Shown here: positions 33,857 through 42,356 of the stretch, one piece after another
Position numbering within the stretch: position 1 is the first letter of the stretch
Layout: each line of letters opens with the position of its first letter
Source: Acetobacter sp. 46_36
Lineage (GTDB): Bacteria; Pseudomonadota; Alphaproteobacteria; RF32; CAG-239
Length of the DNA stretch: 64,000 nt
NCBI GenBank assembly: GCA_001917135.1
Contig: MNTT01000013.1
Span: 62,001 to 126,000, forward strand
Reading direction: 5' to 3'
Made by a program: the position numbers and the translations under genes
The notes under the pieces: model-generated
What the model was told of the DNA's origin: nothing
The model's input: only the letters and a program-made list of their open reading frames with translations
Database searches by the model: none

Positions 33857-34279
33857 ATGAGAAAATTCAGACGCGTGCTGTTTTTGAAGCTGGCGAGGAT
33901 GATGCGGGGCGAGAAGAATATCGTGCCGTGCATTATCAGCGCGGGAACGCGTATTGTCGGCAATATTACCGACGGAGACGTTATCCATATTGACGGAAGG
34001 CTGGACGGCGATGTTTCCTGCCGCGAACTGGTTATCGGCAGCACCGGGGCGGTTACCGGAAAAATTCAGGCGAAAAGTCTGGAACTTTACGGCGAACTGA
34101 ATGGCTCGCTGGCAGTGGAAAACCTGTTTATCGCCGGTACGGCACGGTTTATCGGCGACTCGGTATATAAGACGATTGCGATTGAACCGGGCGCAGTGCT
34201 GGAAGGAAAATGCGCGGTTTCCAAAGGAAATGCAGCGGCGGTTGCGGATAAGGAAGCCGGTGCTGGCAAGGAGCAGTAG
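33857..34279 (+). CDS. bactofilin
   Basis: 140-residue polymer-forming cytoskeletal protein. The right-handed beta-helix repeats are visible (ISAGTRIVGNITDGDVIHID, GRLDGDVSCRELVIGSTGAV, AKSLELYGELNGSLAVENLF, IAGTARFIGDSVY). The disordered tail is Ala/Lys-rich. GGAGG precedes the ATG at 33857. The coupling to an upstream M23 endopeptidase matches bactofilin-LytM modules that localise peptidoglycan remodelling. Confidence 0.93.
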   Translation: MRKFRRVLFLKLARMMRGEKNIVPCIISAGTRIVGNITDGDVIHIDGRLDGDVSCRELVIGSTGAVTGKIQAKSLELYGELNGSLAVENLFIAGTARFIGDSVYKTIAIEPGAVLEGKCAVSKGNAAAVADKEAGAGKEQ

Positions 34280-34478
34280 GCAGGCCGGAAAACGGGAGCG
34301 TGTTTCGAAGGCAGCGTGCGGATGGCCGACGGGGAGATGGAAACAGGTGTCGGCAACGGGCAGGCGGCCGACGGAAGGCCGGGAAACGCCGGGTTGAAAT
34401 TCCGAGGGGCTGCCGGCTTAGAGATGCCGGGAAGAAAGAGCATATAGCGGCCAAAGACAGGGAATAGAGTTCAGACCA

Positions 34479-34516
34479 TAAAAAAACAGCCGGAGAAAAA
34501 TCGGCTGTTTTTTTAT
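34479..34516. terminator. bidirectional terminator
   Basis: Hairpin AAAAAACAGCCG / CGGCTGTTTTTT with T-runs on both strands. It sits in the 410-bp gap 34280-34689. The rest of the gap is GC-rich with short irregular repeats after bactofilin and A/T-richer after the hairpin, where ACAATCGGACAAATT-like motifs occur twice near 34625-34655. No gene seen. Confidence 0.85.
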
Positions 34517-34689
34517 AATCAGAACTGTGAGAACCGGGTGTTAAACCGTGTACGGCAGAGCTTTCCGGTTATGAGCGGCACTTTTGCGGGCAATATGGTT
34601 CAGCAACGGCCGGCAAATTATCACAATAGGACAAATTGTTACAATCGGACAAATTAGAGCAGGCGCGCCGGTTCCGGAGCAGAAAGCAT

Positions 34690-35085
34690 CTAAGGATTCA
34701 AGTTTGTTATCTCCAGTATGTAAAACATTATCCCGAGGAGGATGACAATGCAGGTCAGCTCCGGTTCGCGGTATTGGCCGGCACATATTGCAGCTGCGGC
34801 GATAACGGCAAGGCTGCAAGTCAGGTCGGTGATAAAAAAGTATCCCGTAAAACCGGTTCTGACGCGGGCGTTGATTTTCCAAGCGGCAAAAAATTTTCCG
34901 GCAAACAGCAGCGGTATAAACAACATCATGCGCAGGGCTTTTCCTGTCCATAGGCTGAAAGCTGCGAGGAACAGTACAATACAGACGGCGGTGAGGGCTG
35001 ACAGAGCTATTTCTTTACGGTTCAGCCGATACCAATGCTTAAATTTTTGTGTCATAATGATAGAAATTGGTGAATAATAAGACAT
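34690..35085 (-). CDS. four-helix membrane protein, 121-131 aa
   Basis: Four hydrophobic segments are visible (IALSALTAVCIVLFLAAFSL, LRMMLFIPLLFAGKFFAAW, YFFITDLTCSLAVIAAAAIC, LTCIVILLGIMFYIL) after a basic N-terminus (MTQKFKHWYRLNRK). Family unrecognised. Two starts are possible, 35085 and 35055, neither with a ribosome site. A TTGACT-17-TAAATT promoter only 20-25 bp before 35085 would give a very short leader. Confidence 0.65.
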   Translation of the reverse strand: MSYYSPISIIMTQKFKHWYRLNRKEIALSALTAVCIVLFLAAFSLWTGKALRMMLFIPLLFAGKFFAAWKINARVRTGFTGYFFITDLTCSLAVIAAAAICAGQYREPELTCIVILLGIMFYILEITNLNP

Positions 35086-35106
35086 ATGGTTAACTTAATT
35101 GCGCTA

Positions 35107-35135
35107 AATTTAGCCAGGGCAGAGATAAAAGTCAA
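35107..35135 (-). promoter_or_regulatory. promoter of the four-helix membrane gene
   Basis: Minus strand TTGACT (35130-35135), 17 bp, TAAATT (35107-35112). The transcript would start near 35100. Confidence 0.6.
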
Positions 35136-35226
35136 CTGTTTTGTGACTTTTTCGAGATTTGAACGGGGAACAGAAGCGAAGATGCTGAACCGGGGGAACG
35201 GTTTGTCCGGCCGGTTTGGTATGGCA

Positions 35227-35338
35227 AGAGGCTGCCGGTTAAGCGGGAGGGCAGCCCTTATGCCGTACGGTCAGGCACGATGAGAGGCTGTCGGTTAAGC
35301 GGGAGGGCAGCCCTTATGCCGTACGGTCAGGCACGATG
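35227..35338. repeat. 56-bp tandem duplication including the rlmH 3' end
   Basis: Copy 1 (35227-35282) and copy 2 (35283-35338) differ at one base (CTGCCGG versus CTGTCGG). Copy 2 contains the last codons and stop of rlmH (His-Arg-Ala-stop, minus strand), so copy 1 is a displaced duplicate of the gene end. The near identity indicates a recent event. Confidence 0.92.
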
Positions 35339-35767
35339 GTACGGGTGTCCGCCGATGATGGTTTCGATACGGTATATCTGTTCGGTGAGGACGGCGCGCA
35401 TCAAAATGTGCGGGAGTGTCAGCCTGCCGAACGAAAGAAGCAGATCGGCCTTTTGGCGCGTGGAATCCAGGTGCCCGTCGGCGCCGCCTATCAAAAAGCA
35501 TATTTCCGAGCAGCCGGAAAGCATCCAGTTTTCAACAATGCCGGCGAGTTCCGGACTGGATATGTTTTTGCCGCGTTCGTCAAGGACGACGACTTTGGCG
35601 CCGGGAGCTATGCAGAATTGGAGAAAACGTGCTTCGTCCTGTTGCGAGGCGTTGTCTTTTTCGCGGATGTTTAAAGTCCACTTCATCCGTTCGGCATACC
35701 GGGCGATGATTTCTCCTTCCGGGGAGCCTGCTTTGCATTTGCCGATGACGCCCAGAGTGATTTTCAT
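35327..35767 (-). CDS. rlmH: 23S rRNA pseudouridine-1915 N3-methyltransferase
   Basis: SPOUT-class methyltransferase of 146 residues acting on helix 69 of 23S rRNA in the assembled ribosome. The trefoil-knot SAM site is visible (CFLIGGADGHLDSTRQKADL, then SFGRLTLPHILMRAVLTEQIYR) and the C-terminal HPYHRA tail is the conserved catalytic end. The ATG overlaps the stop of the upstream FAD oxidoreductase (CCATGA), showing translational coupling. Its 3' end lies in a tandem duplication. Confidence 0.95.
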   Translation of the reverse strand: MKITLGVIGKCKAGSPEGEIIARYAERMKWTLNIREKDNASQQDEARFLQFCIAPGAKVVVLDERGKNISSPELAGIVENWMLSGCSEICFLIGGADGHLDSTRQKADLLLSFGRLTLPHILMRAVLTEQIYRIETIIGGHPYHRA

Positions 35768-37050
35768 GGCTGTTTCTCCTTTGTTGAAGCGGCAGGGGAA
35801 ACAGATGCGGAAATGTTGCCGTTTTGGGGTGTGGACGCGGTTGTCGTTGCAGATATGGCAGACAAGGCGGCCGTTTCCGCGGCGGCGCGTCCCGATGCCA
35901 GCGCCTGGACGACCGTGCCGCAGTTTCCGGTCATATCGCCGGCGACGGTGGTGTTTGGCGGCAGTTTGTCGGCGGGGAAAAACGAACCCAGCGCCATAAT
36001 GACGCGGTCGTAGCCTTCCAGCGTGCATTCGGTGCCGTTGCAGACAACCGCACGTCCCCGGCTGTCGATTTGGTTGCTGACGGCAGTCAGGCGGCAGGCG
36101 TTTCCGACGGGGCATATTGCGGCGACGGAAGTCAGGGCGCGGACGATGACGCCTTTTTGTTCCAGTTCGAGGTGGTCGCGCGCCATTATCCGCATATCTT
36201 CCCGGCGGCGGCGCACAAACATTTCTACCGTTTCGCAGCCGTGTTCCTTGAGGGTCAGGGCACAATCAAGGGCAACTTCCCCGCCGCCGACAACCGCAGC
36301 TTTGTTGCAGAGATAGCGGGAAGGGGAGGTGAGGTATTCGGCATAAGGGAGGCACAGTTCTTCGCCTTTAATGCCCAATGTGCGGGGCAAGGGTTCTCCC
36401 AGTGCCGCGACGACAGCGTCATATCGGGCGGACAGGGCGGAAAAGTCCGTTATTTCCGTATTCAGGCGGACGGTAACGCGCGGGTTTTCAACCAGGCGGG
36501 CAATTTCTGTTTCCAGAACCGTACGGGGAAGGCGGCGTTCGGGGATTAACCGGGCTGCGCCGCCCAGAACCGCGCTCTTTTCATAGAGGTCGACTTGCCA
36601 GCCGCGCAGCAGAAATTCATACAAGGCGCCAAGCCCGGCCGGGCCGCCGCCGATGACGGCGGCTCTGTACGGAACGCCGGCGGCAGTATGTGCTGTCGGC
36701 AGCAATTCCAACGCCGGCAGTCCGCCTTTTTGCATAACGGCGGCTTGCAGGCAGGGGATTTCTATCGGCGTGTCAATACGTCCGCGGATACAGGCTTTTT
36801 GGCAGAAACGGTCGGGGCAGACAAGGCCGCAGGTCTGCGGCAGCGGGTTGCGCGCAGCAATGGCTGCTGCTGCGGCGGCGAAATCTCCGGTTTTGGCAGC
36901 GGCAATAAAATCGTGCGGCGATACGCCCAGCGGGCAGGCTTTTTCGCACGGTTTGGCACGGCAGCCGAGGCAGCGGTTGAACTCGCGGGACAGTTTTGCG
37001 GCAGAATCCGGGCATTCGTTTCCGGGGAGGCTGGTATCATCAGCGTTCAT
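35764..37050 (-). CDS. FAD/NAD(P)-binding oxidoreductase, glutamate-synthase small-subunit-like
   Basis: 428 residues. The N-terminal [4Fe-4S] region has CLGCRAKPCEKACPLGV and CGLVCPDRFCQKACIRG, as in glutamate synthase beta, dihydropyrimidine dehydrogenase and NfnB. A dinucleotide fold follows (AAVIGGGPAGLGALYEF), a second one (KAAVVGGGEVALDCAL), and a late MALGSFFP/GDMTGNCGTVVQALASG FAD segment. It probably hands electrons to a partner protein not encoded nearby. The C-terminal 35 residues are Ala/Ser/Thr-rich. Start at 37050 with CAGGAA 7 bp upstream; an ATG at 37068 is possible. It overlaps rlmH by 4 bases. Confidence 0.87.
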   Translation of the reverse strand: MNADDTSLPGNECPDSAAKLSREFNRCLGCRAKPCEKACPLGVSPHDFIAAAKTGDFAAAAAAIAARNPLPQTCGLVCPDRFCQKACIRGRIDTPIEIPCLQAAVMQKGGLPALELLPTAHTAAGVPYRAAVIGGGPAGLGALYEFLLRGWQVDLYEKSAVLGGAARLIPERRLPRTVLETEIARLVENPRVTVRLNTEITDFSALSARYDAVVAALGEPLPRTLGIKGEELCLPYAEYLTSPSRYLCNKAAVVGGGEVALDCALTLKEHGCETVEMFVRRRREDMRIMARDHLELEQKGVIVRALTSVAAICPVGNACRLTAVSNQIDSRGRAVVCNGTECTLEGYDRVIMALGSFFPADKLPPNTTVAGDMTGNCGTVVQALASGRAAAETAALSAISATTTASTPQNGNISASVSPAASTKEKQP

Positions 37051-37248
37051 GGCAGTTCCTGTAGTCATTATCGCGGCGTCCGGACAGGGAAAGCGCAGGC
37101 CGCGTCTGCTGCCGTTCCCGGTTTTCAGGAGGGGAATTCCGATATTTTTATGGACGGATTCCGATATTTTACCGTCAGATTATAACAGAAGCCGGGGCGG
37201 CGGGCAAGCCAAAAAAAAGGTTGTGGATAATAGGTGTATTCCGGCGGT

Positions 37249-37394
37249 TGCAAGCCGGATAAAGGCACGGGGACGGAGAAACGGCATCAGGCTGAACAAA
37301 AGTTGCGGGCGGCGGGGGATATTATAACAGCTGCAAGCCGGATAAAGGCACGGGGACGGAGAAACGGCATCAGGCTGAACAAAAGTTGCGGGCG
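37249..37394. repeat. 62-bp direct repeat, 83-bp period, in the 37069-37727 gap
   Basis: Two identical segments, 37249-37311 and 37332-37394, start TGCAAGCCGGATAAAGGCAC and end GTTGCGGGCG, separated by about 20 bp containing ATTATAACAG. The rest of this 659-bp gap holds a single DnaA-box-like TGTGGATAA (37222-37230), a second ATTATAACAG (37178 region), and the promoter of the AsmA-like gene. No RNA gene recognised. Confidence 0.85.
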
Positions 37395-37556
37395 CAGAGG
37401 CAGCGGTACTGCTGGACGGAAGAGAGGCACCGGACGGAAGCGCTGTCGGGCTTTAACCCGGCAATCGTTTTGCGGCTTCGGCGGCGGACAAGGACAAACA
37501 GTAAGATGGCGGTATTTTTTATACAGCTCTTTTTTTGTGGGTTAAACAAAAATATA

Positions 37557-37585
37557 TTTACATTGCGGCGACGGCATGTTAGATA
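37557..37585 (+). promoter_or_regulatory. candidate promoter of the AsmA-like gene
   Basis: TTTACA (37557-37562), 17 bp, TAGATA (37580-37585), leaving a leader of about 135 nt before the TTG start at 37728. Confidence 0.45.
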
Positions 37586-37727
37586 TAAGCGTATGCGCAG
37601 CGGTGCAGCGGCACGGCCGGGGAAAGGGCTGTTATACGGCCGGAGTGCCGGCAGATGCAGCGGTTCGGCAGAGCCGGTATGCGAGCCGTCATGCTGCCGA
37701 TGTGCGTGGAAAAAATAAGGAGTAAGA

Positions 37728-40700
37728 TTGAGTACCAAAAGCCGGAAATTGCGTTTTTTCTCCCTGTTTTGGGATTATGCCAGCGCGCTGTCGCTTATTG
37801 CGCTGCTGGTTTTGTTGTGGCATTTGGGCAAGGGGCCGGTGAAAGTGAATTTTCTGCGGCCGTATATCATTCAGGCGCTGACGAACGAAACGGCCGATTA
37901 TGATTTAAGCGTGGGGTCGGTTAATCTGGAACTGGTTCATTCGGTGCAGCCGGTCAAGATTATCGCCAAAGACGTGCAGTTTAAGGATAAGGAAGGCGAA
38001 TATCTGGTTGAGGCACCGCGTTTGTCGCTGTCGTTTTCGGCGCGGGCGCTGCTGAAAGGGATGCTGGCGCCGAGTTCAATCACGATTGAGCGGCCGCGGG
38101 TGCAGATTACGGCTTCGTACGGGCTGAAAGGCGGCGAAGACGAAACAGATGCGGTAAACGCGGATACGGCAGGAGCGGACGAGAACGGTGCGGCCGGAGC
38201 CGGCGAAGCGGGAGCGGGCGGAAAAGCGGTAATGCGCGGAGGGAAAGCGGTAATGCGCGGCGGAAAAGCGCTGGCGGCTGATACCGGCGAAAAAAAGGGG
38301 GGAAAGAAAATCGGAGGCGCGGGCGGAAAGGCGGGAGGCAGAATAAGAACCGGCCGGGACGGGAAACCGCTGTCGCCCGAGGCGCTGCAGGAACGGCGCG
38401 AGCGGCGGCGGGCGGCGCGCACCCTCAAGAAGCTGGAATTCTACTTTACCCAGTTTGAAGATTTTATGGAGCGGTTCAATTCTCCGGAGCGGCTGTATCT
38501 GGAAAGTTTTATCAACAATATCAGCGTTACCGATGCGACGCTGGATATGACGGAAGCGGAAACGGGGCAGCAGTTTACGTTTACGGACATGGACTTTACG
38601 TTTGAGCGCGGCATTGCCGATATCATTATCCGGGCGGACAGCGCGGTCAGGTTTGAAAACCGCACGTCGGCGCTTGATATGACACTGAAATACCGGCTGC
38701 TGAACGACGAAGTGCGCTATACGCTCAATTTCTCCGATTTGGTGATTACGGATTTGTACGATATCCTGATGCCGGAAAAAGGCGATATCCGCATGGTGGA
38801 CATTCCGGTCAACGGCCGGCTTTCGGCGCTGATAGACTTCGGGAAAGTCCTGAAAGACAAAAGGCATTTTGCCGACAACCCCGGCGACTATATCAAAGAC
38901 GTCAGCTTTGCGATTGAAGGCGGACGCGGCAAAATCGGCTTCGGCGACAGCGAAGACTTTGACTATGACGTATCGTCTTTTAATCTGGAAGGGCAGCTGC
39001 ACGGCGGACTGGACAAGGTCAAAATCGAAAACGCGGCGTTTGACTTTGACGGCAAGAAGGCGGAGCTGAGTTTGTCGGCGTCAGGGTTCAAGGATTATTT
39101 CTTCAAAGGGAACCTGGAGAATTTCAAAGTCAATTTCCGGGCGAAAGTCGGGGCGTTTGAGATGGACGAACTGTCGCTCCTTTGGCCGCGCTACCTCGGC
39201 GAAAAAGCGTGGGCGTGGTGCAAGGAAAGCCTGTACGGCGGGAGCATTGCCAACGGCGACTTTTCGTTCGACTTCGGCTGGGATAAAAAAGCGGCGCATT
39301 TCGGGCTGCTGAAGCTTGCGGGCAAAGCGGAGTTTGCGGACGCGAACCTGCACTATCTGGAAGGGATGCCGGTTATCCGCAACGTGTACGGAACCGCGTT
39401 GTTTGAACAGGACAAAATTGACATCAAGGTGGACAAGGGCGTTTCCGACGGGGTGATTTTGACCGGGGGCAGCGTGCTGCTGTATGATTTGGACAAGTAT
39501 GACAACTTTATCAAAATAGATTTGACCGGAAATTCGACGATTACCGACGCGCTGAAGCTGATTGACCACGAGCCGCTCGGCTTTACCAAAGAAATGGGCG
39601 TTAATCCGGAGCTGGTGGCAGGCGACGTCGACATTGATCTGAAACTTGACTTTGAGCTGAAAACCAACCTGAAGCCGGAAGAAATCAAAGTGGAAGTTAA
39701 CGGCAACCTGAAACAGGTGGAATATCTGGGACTGGAGGACGGCAAGACGTTTGTTGCAGACGAGCTGCATTTGGTTGTGACGGAAAAAGGGTTTGACCTT
39801 GAGGGCGTGGCGAAATATCAGGGTGTGCCGCTTAAGCTGGCGCTCAAGGAGAATTTTCACGAAAAGAGCCACAAGAGCCGCATTACCGCCGATGTACGGA
39901 TTAACGACCAGGTATTGAAAACGCTCGGCATTGAGAGCGAGATTCTGGCGGCACCGTATTTTACCGGCAGTTCGGACGTCAAGGCAGTGCTTACGTTTTT
40001 GAATGACGGCCGGATTGAGCTGGCGGTGGACGGGTCGCTGAAAGATACGGCGATTGACTATGCGTTTCTGGGCTTTGCCAAAGAAAAGGGATTCCCGTGC
40101 CGCGCCAAGGCGACGATGCTGATTAAGGACGGCAAGTTGCAGGAAGTAACGCATTTTCAGCTGATTAAGGCACTGTTTTCGGCTACGGGCAAGATGGCGG
40201 CGGACAGCGAGGGACGGCTGAAAACGATTGACGTTACCCAGATTAAGGCGCCCAAAGCTTTTGCCAAGGCGCGGGTCGATTTCAACTACAAGCCGAAACT
40301 GGCGCTGAAGGTTACGGTATCGGGCGACTCATACGACCTGACGGACTTTTTTGACAAGAAAAAGAAAGACAGCGCGGCGGAGAAAAAGCAGAAGAAAAAA
40401 AGCCTGAAAGATCCGCTGGCGGACATTATGGATACCGATATCGTCATCGGCGTAAACAAGCTTTGGACCAACGACAAGGTGCCGGTAACCAATTTTGCGG
40501 GCAAGGCGGAACTGCGCCACGGCATCGGGCTGCACCGCATGAATCTGGTCGGCAACTACGGGGCGAGCCGCGACGTCAAGATGAAGCTCGATTTTGAGCC
40601 GCGCGGCGACGAATATATGCTGACCGTCGACTCCAACAATGCAGGAAGCACGCTCAAGGTGCTGCGTTTGTATGAAAACATGAAAGGCGGAAATCTGCGC

Positions 40701-41195
40701 ATTGAGGCGCGGCGCGACAAATACAGAAATTTCAGAGGGCATGCGCGGATGCGCGATTTTGCATTGGTCAACACGCCAGTGTTTGCCAAGATTCTGAGCG
40801 TGGCATCGCTGACGGGAATCGTGGATATGCTGACCGGCGAGGGGCTGACGTTTACGCACCTGAATGCGCCGTTTACCTATACGTTTTCAACCAAGAATCT
40901 GGAAACGACGGATGCCAGAATGTTCGGTTCGGTTTTGGGGGTAACGATGAGCGGACGCTATAACCTCGTGGACGAGGACATTGAAGCGAAAGGTATGGTT
41001 ATTCCGGCATACGGGCTGAATACGTTTATCGGCAACATTCCGCTGGTCGGCAAGGTTTTGGCCGGACGCGACGGTACGGTATTTGCGACGAATTACAGCG
41101 TGTCGGGCAGTATGGCGCAGCCGAAGGTTTCGATTAATCCGCTGTCGACGCTGGCACCGAATTCGCTCAAGGAGCTGTTTTCGTCGGGAGACTGA
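37728..41195 (+). CDS. AsmA/YhdP-like envelope protein
   Basis: 1155 residues: a short cytoplasmic N-terminus, a membrane anchor (ASALSLIALLVLLWHLG), then a long beta-rich periplasmic body of the AsmA/TamB/YhdP superfamily (DUF3971 plus AsmA-like C-terminal domain). These proteins carry phospholipids towards the outer membrane. The C-terminal part GMVIPAYGLNTFIGNIPLVG is a strong family hallmark. Residues about 135-215 are a Gly/Ala/Lys-rich insert with a near-perfect VMRGGKA duplication that interrupts the first domain. TTG start with AAGGAG 6 bp upstream; no better ATG follows closely. Confidence 0.88.
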   Translation: MSTKSRKLRFFSLFWDYASALSLIALLVLLWHLGKGPVKVNFLRPYIIQALTNETADYDLSVGSVNLELVHSVQPVKIIAKDVQFKDKEGEYLVEAPRLSLSFSARALLKGMLAPSSITIERPRVQITASYGLKGGEDETDAVNADTAGADENGAAGAGEAGAGGKAVMRGGKAVMRGGKALAADTGEKKGGKKIGGAGGKAGGRIRTGRDGKPLSPEALQERRERRRAARTLKKLEFYFTQFEDFMERFNSPERLYLESFINNISVTDATLDMTEAETGQQFTFTDMDFTFERGIADIIIRADSAVRFENRTSALDMTLKYRLLNDEVRYTLNFSDLVITDLYDILMPEKGDIRMVDIPVNGRLSALIDFGKVLKDKRHFADNPGDYIKDVSFAIEGGRGKIGFGDSEDFDYDVSSFNLEGQLHGGLDKVKIENAAFDFDGKKAELSLSASGFKDYFFKGNLENFKVNFRAKVGAFEMDELSLLWPRYLGEKAWAWCKESLYGGSIANGDFSFDFGWDKKAAHFGLLKLAGKAEFADANLHYLEGMPVIRNVYGTALFEQDKIDIKVDKGVSDGVILTGGSVLLYDLDKYDNFIKIDLTGNSTITDALKLIDHEPLGFTKEMGVNPELVAGDVDIDLKLDFELKTNLKPEEIKVEVNGNLKQVEYLGLEDGKTFVADELHLVVTEKGFDLEGVAKYQGVPLKLALKENFHEKSHKSRITADVRINDQVLKTLGIESEILAAPYFTGSSDVKAVLTFLNDGRIELAVDGSLKDTAIDYAFLGFAKEKGFPCRAKATMLIKDGKLQEVTHFQLIKALFSATGKMAADSEGRLKTIDVTQIKAPKAFAKARVDFNYKPKLALKVTVSGDSYDLTDFFDKKKKDSAAEKKQKKKSLKDPLADIMDTDIVIGVNKLWTNDKVPVTNFAGKAELRHGIGLHRMNLVGNYGASRDVKMKLDFEPRGDEYMLTVDSNNAGSTLKVLRLYENMKGGNLRIEARRDKYRNFRGHARMRDFALVNTPVFAKILSVASLTGIVDMLTGEGLTFTHLNAPFTYTFSTKNLETTDARMFGSVLGVTMSGRYNLVDEDIEAKGMVIPAYGLNTFIGNIPLVGKVLAGRDGTVFATNYSVSGSMAQPKVSINPLSTLAPNSLKELFSSGD

Positions 41196-41406
41196 CGGGC
41201 GGCAGCGCCGCGGGCAACGAGGGGCGGTACGGAAAGAGAGCGGCGGCACGGGGAAAACGCAACAGGCGGCAATAGCCTTGCCACGAGGTGAAAACGCCAC
41301 GGAAGGAGGGCGGCGCCACAGGGGTGAAAATGCCACGGGCAACGAGGGGTGCGCTATATCGCGGGGACGGGTGCCGTTTAAAGGGATAACGAGGAGGATA
41401 TAAACA

Positions 41407-41877
41407 ATGACTGGCAAAATAGGAATTGACTTTCACGGGGTGATTTCGGCGGCGCCGGGGCTTTTTGCCGAGTTCTGTCATGAAATCCGCAAGCGGGGCG
41501 TTAAGGTTTACGTTATCAGCGGCGGGCCGAAGAAAGACGTGGTCAAATATCTTGACGAAAACCGGATTGAATATGATACGGTGTGGGCTATTTTGGACTT
41601 TTATGAGCAACAAGGCAAAGCGGAGCTTTTTTCCGACGGGAGCTTTAAGGTTGACACAACGCTGTGGAACAAGGCCAAGGCCGAATACTGCGCGGCGGAA
41701 GACATCCGGTTTCATATTGACGATTCAAGCGTTTACGGGCGTTATTTCATAACGCCGTATTGCAAATACGACATCGGCGGCGGCGTCTGCGAATGGAATG
41801 GCGTCAAGGTCGATTTTAATGATGCGGGGCGGGCGGCCAAAGAGGTGGCCGACTATATCGCGCGCGGCGGACATTAA
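41407..41877 (+). CDS. HAD-like protein, 156 aa
   Basis: It has a Rossmann-like HAD layout: motif I GIDFHGVIS (nucleophile Asp, but His-Gly instead of the usual Asp-Gly), motif II YVISGG, and an acidic motif IV FHIDDSSVYG. A short cap and GGGVCEWNGVKVDF follow. It could be a phosphatase or a binding protein; substitution of the second motif-I aspartate by His would be unusual for a phosphatase. GAGGAGG precedes the ATG. Confidence 0.68.
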   Translation: MTGKIGIDFHGVISAAPGLFAEFCHEIRKRGVKVYVISGGPKKDVVKYLDENRIEYDTVWAILDFYEQQGKAELFSDGSFKVDTTLWNKAKAEYCAAEDIRFHIDDSSVYGRYFITPYCKYDIGGGVCEWNGVKVDFNDAGRAAKEVADYIARGGH

Positions 41878-41931
41878 GCAAAAAATACCGCAATGTCGGC
41901 AAGACGTTACCTGGGAAATCAGGATAAACAT

Positions 41932-42075
41932 TGTGTTGCTGTTATACAGGAAAAGCGATAACATTGCGTTGTGATATATGGGAAGCGGGTAAACGCAGCG
42001 TTGCTGTTATACAGGAAAAGCGATAACATTGTGTTGTGATATATGAAAAGCGGGTAAACGCAGCGTTATAGCTGT
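41932..42075. repeat. 64-65 bp tandem repeat (2.2 copies)
   Basis: Units begin GTTGCTGTTATACAGGAAAA at 41935 and 42000, with a truncated copy from 42064. The unit contains AAGCGATAACATTG and GTAAACGCAGCG. It fills the gap between the HAD-like gene and the aberrant tRNA-Val. Confidence 0.88.
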
Positions 42076-42123
42076 ACAGAAAAAGATAACTTTATGGCGA
42101 TTATGTGGGGAAAAAGGAGTAGG

Positions 42124-42197
42124 TGGTGGACCGTAGAGGTAACGCTCCTCTGCTACATCCATGTCAAGGATGCGTTCTACTTTTAAACTAACGGTCC
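42124..42197 (-). tRNA. aberrant tRNA-Val (anticodon GAC) without D-loop GG or T-loop TTCRA
   Basis: 74-nt cloverleaf with encoded CCA. Acceptor GGACCGT/ACGGTCC (7 bp), D-stem GTTT/GAAC with loop AAAAGTA, anticodon stem CATCC/GGATG with loop TTGACAT (GAC, the loop typical of bacterial tRNA-Val), variable region TAGC, T-stem AGAGG/CCTCT (5 bp) with loop AGCGTTA. All stems pair, but the D-loop has no GG and the T-loop lacks the universal TTCRANY. The normal elbow contacts (G18-psi55, G19-C56) therefore cannot form. A TTGCAA promoter lies upstream. It is either a functional non-canonical tRNA or a tRNA-derived RNA. Confidence 0.6.
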
Positions 42198-42228
42198 GAA
42201 CCTGTAGAAGTTTATCAAAACAAAAAGC

Positions 42229-42256
42229 TTTTTAACATAGAAATTTTAGATTGCAA
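42229..42256 (-). promoter_or_regulatory. candidate promoter of the aberrant tRNA-Val
   Basis: Minus strand TTGCAA (42251-42256), 16 bp, TAAAAA (42229-42234), with the GC-preceded -35 used by other genes here. The start would lie about 25 nt before the tRNA 5' end. Confidence 0.45.
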
Positions 42257-42284
42257 GCGTTTTTTGCGATTTTTTTTAAAATTA

Positions 42285-42313
42285 TTGAAAAGTTAACTTT
42301 TAGTGTGTATAAC
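42285..42313 (+). promoter_or_regulatory. promoter of the N-formylglutamate amidohydrolase gene
   Basis: TTGAAA (42285-42290), 17 bp, TATAAC (42308-42313), about 45 bp before the ATG. Confidence 0.6.
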
Positions 42314-42356
42314 TCTAGCATAAATCGGTTGAAATATTAAGACAATAAAGAGAAAA

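Noticed and set aside
32462..33988. long minus-strand frame opposite the M23 gene
   Set aside because: Composition is Arg/His/Phe-rich and it mirrors the codon bias of the plus-strand gene; no motif or ribosome site.
42124..42197. plus-strand reading as a tRNA-Asp (anticodon GTC)
   Set aside because: The plus-strand fold needs five bases between D-arm and anticodon stem, has poor T-stem pairing and no CCA; the minus-strand fold is perfect.
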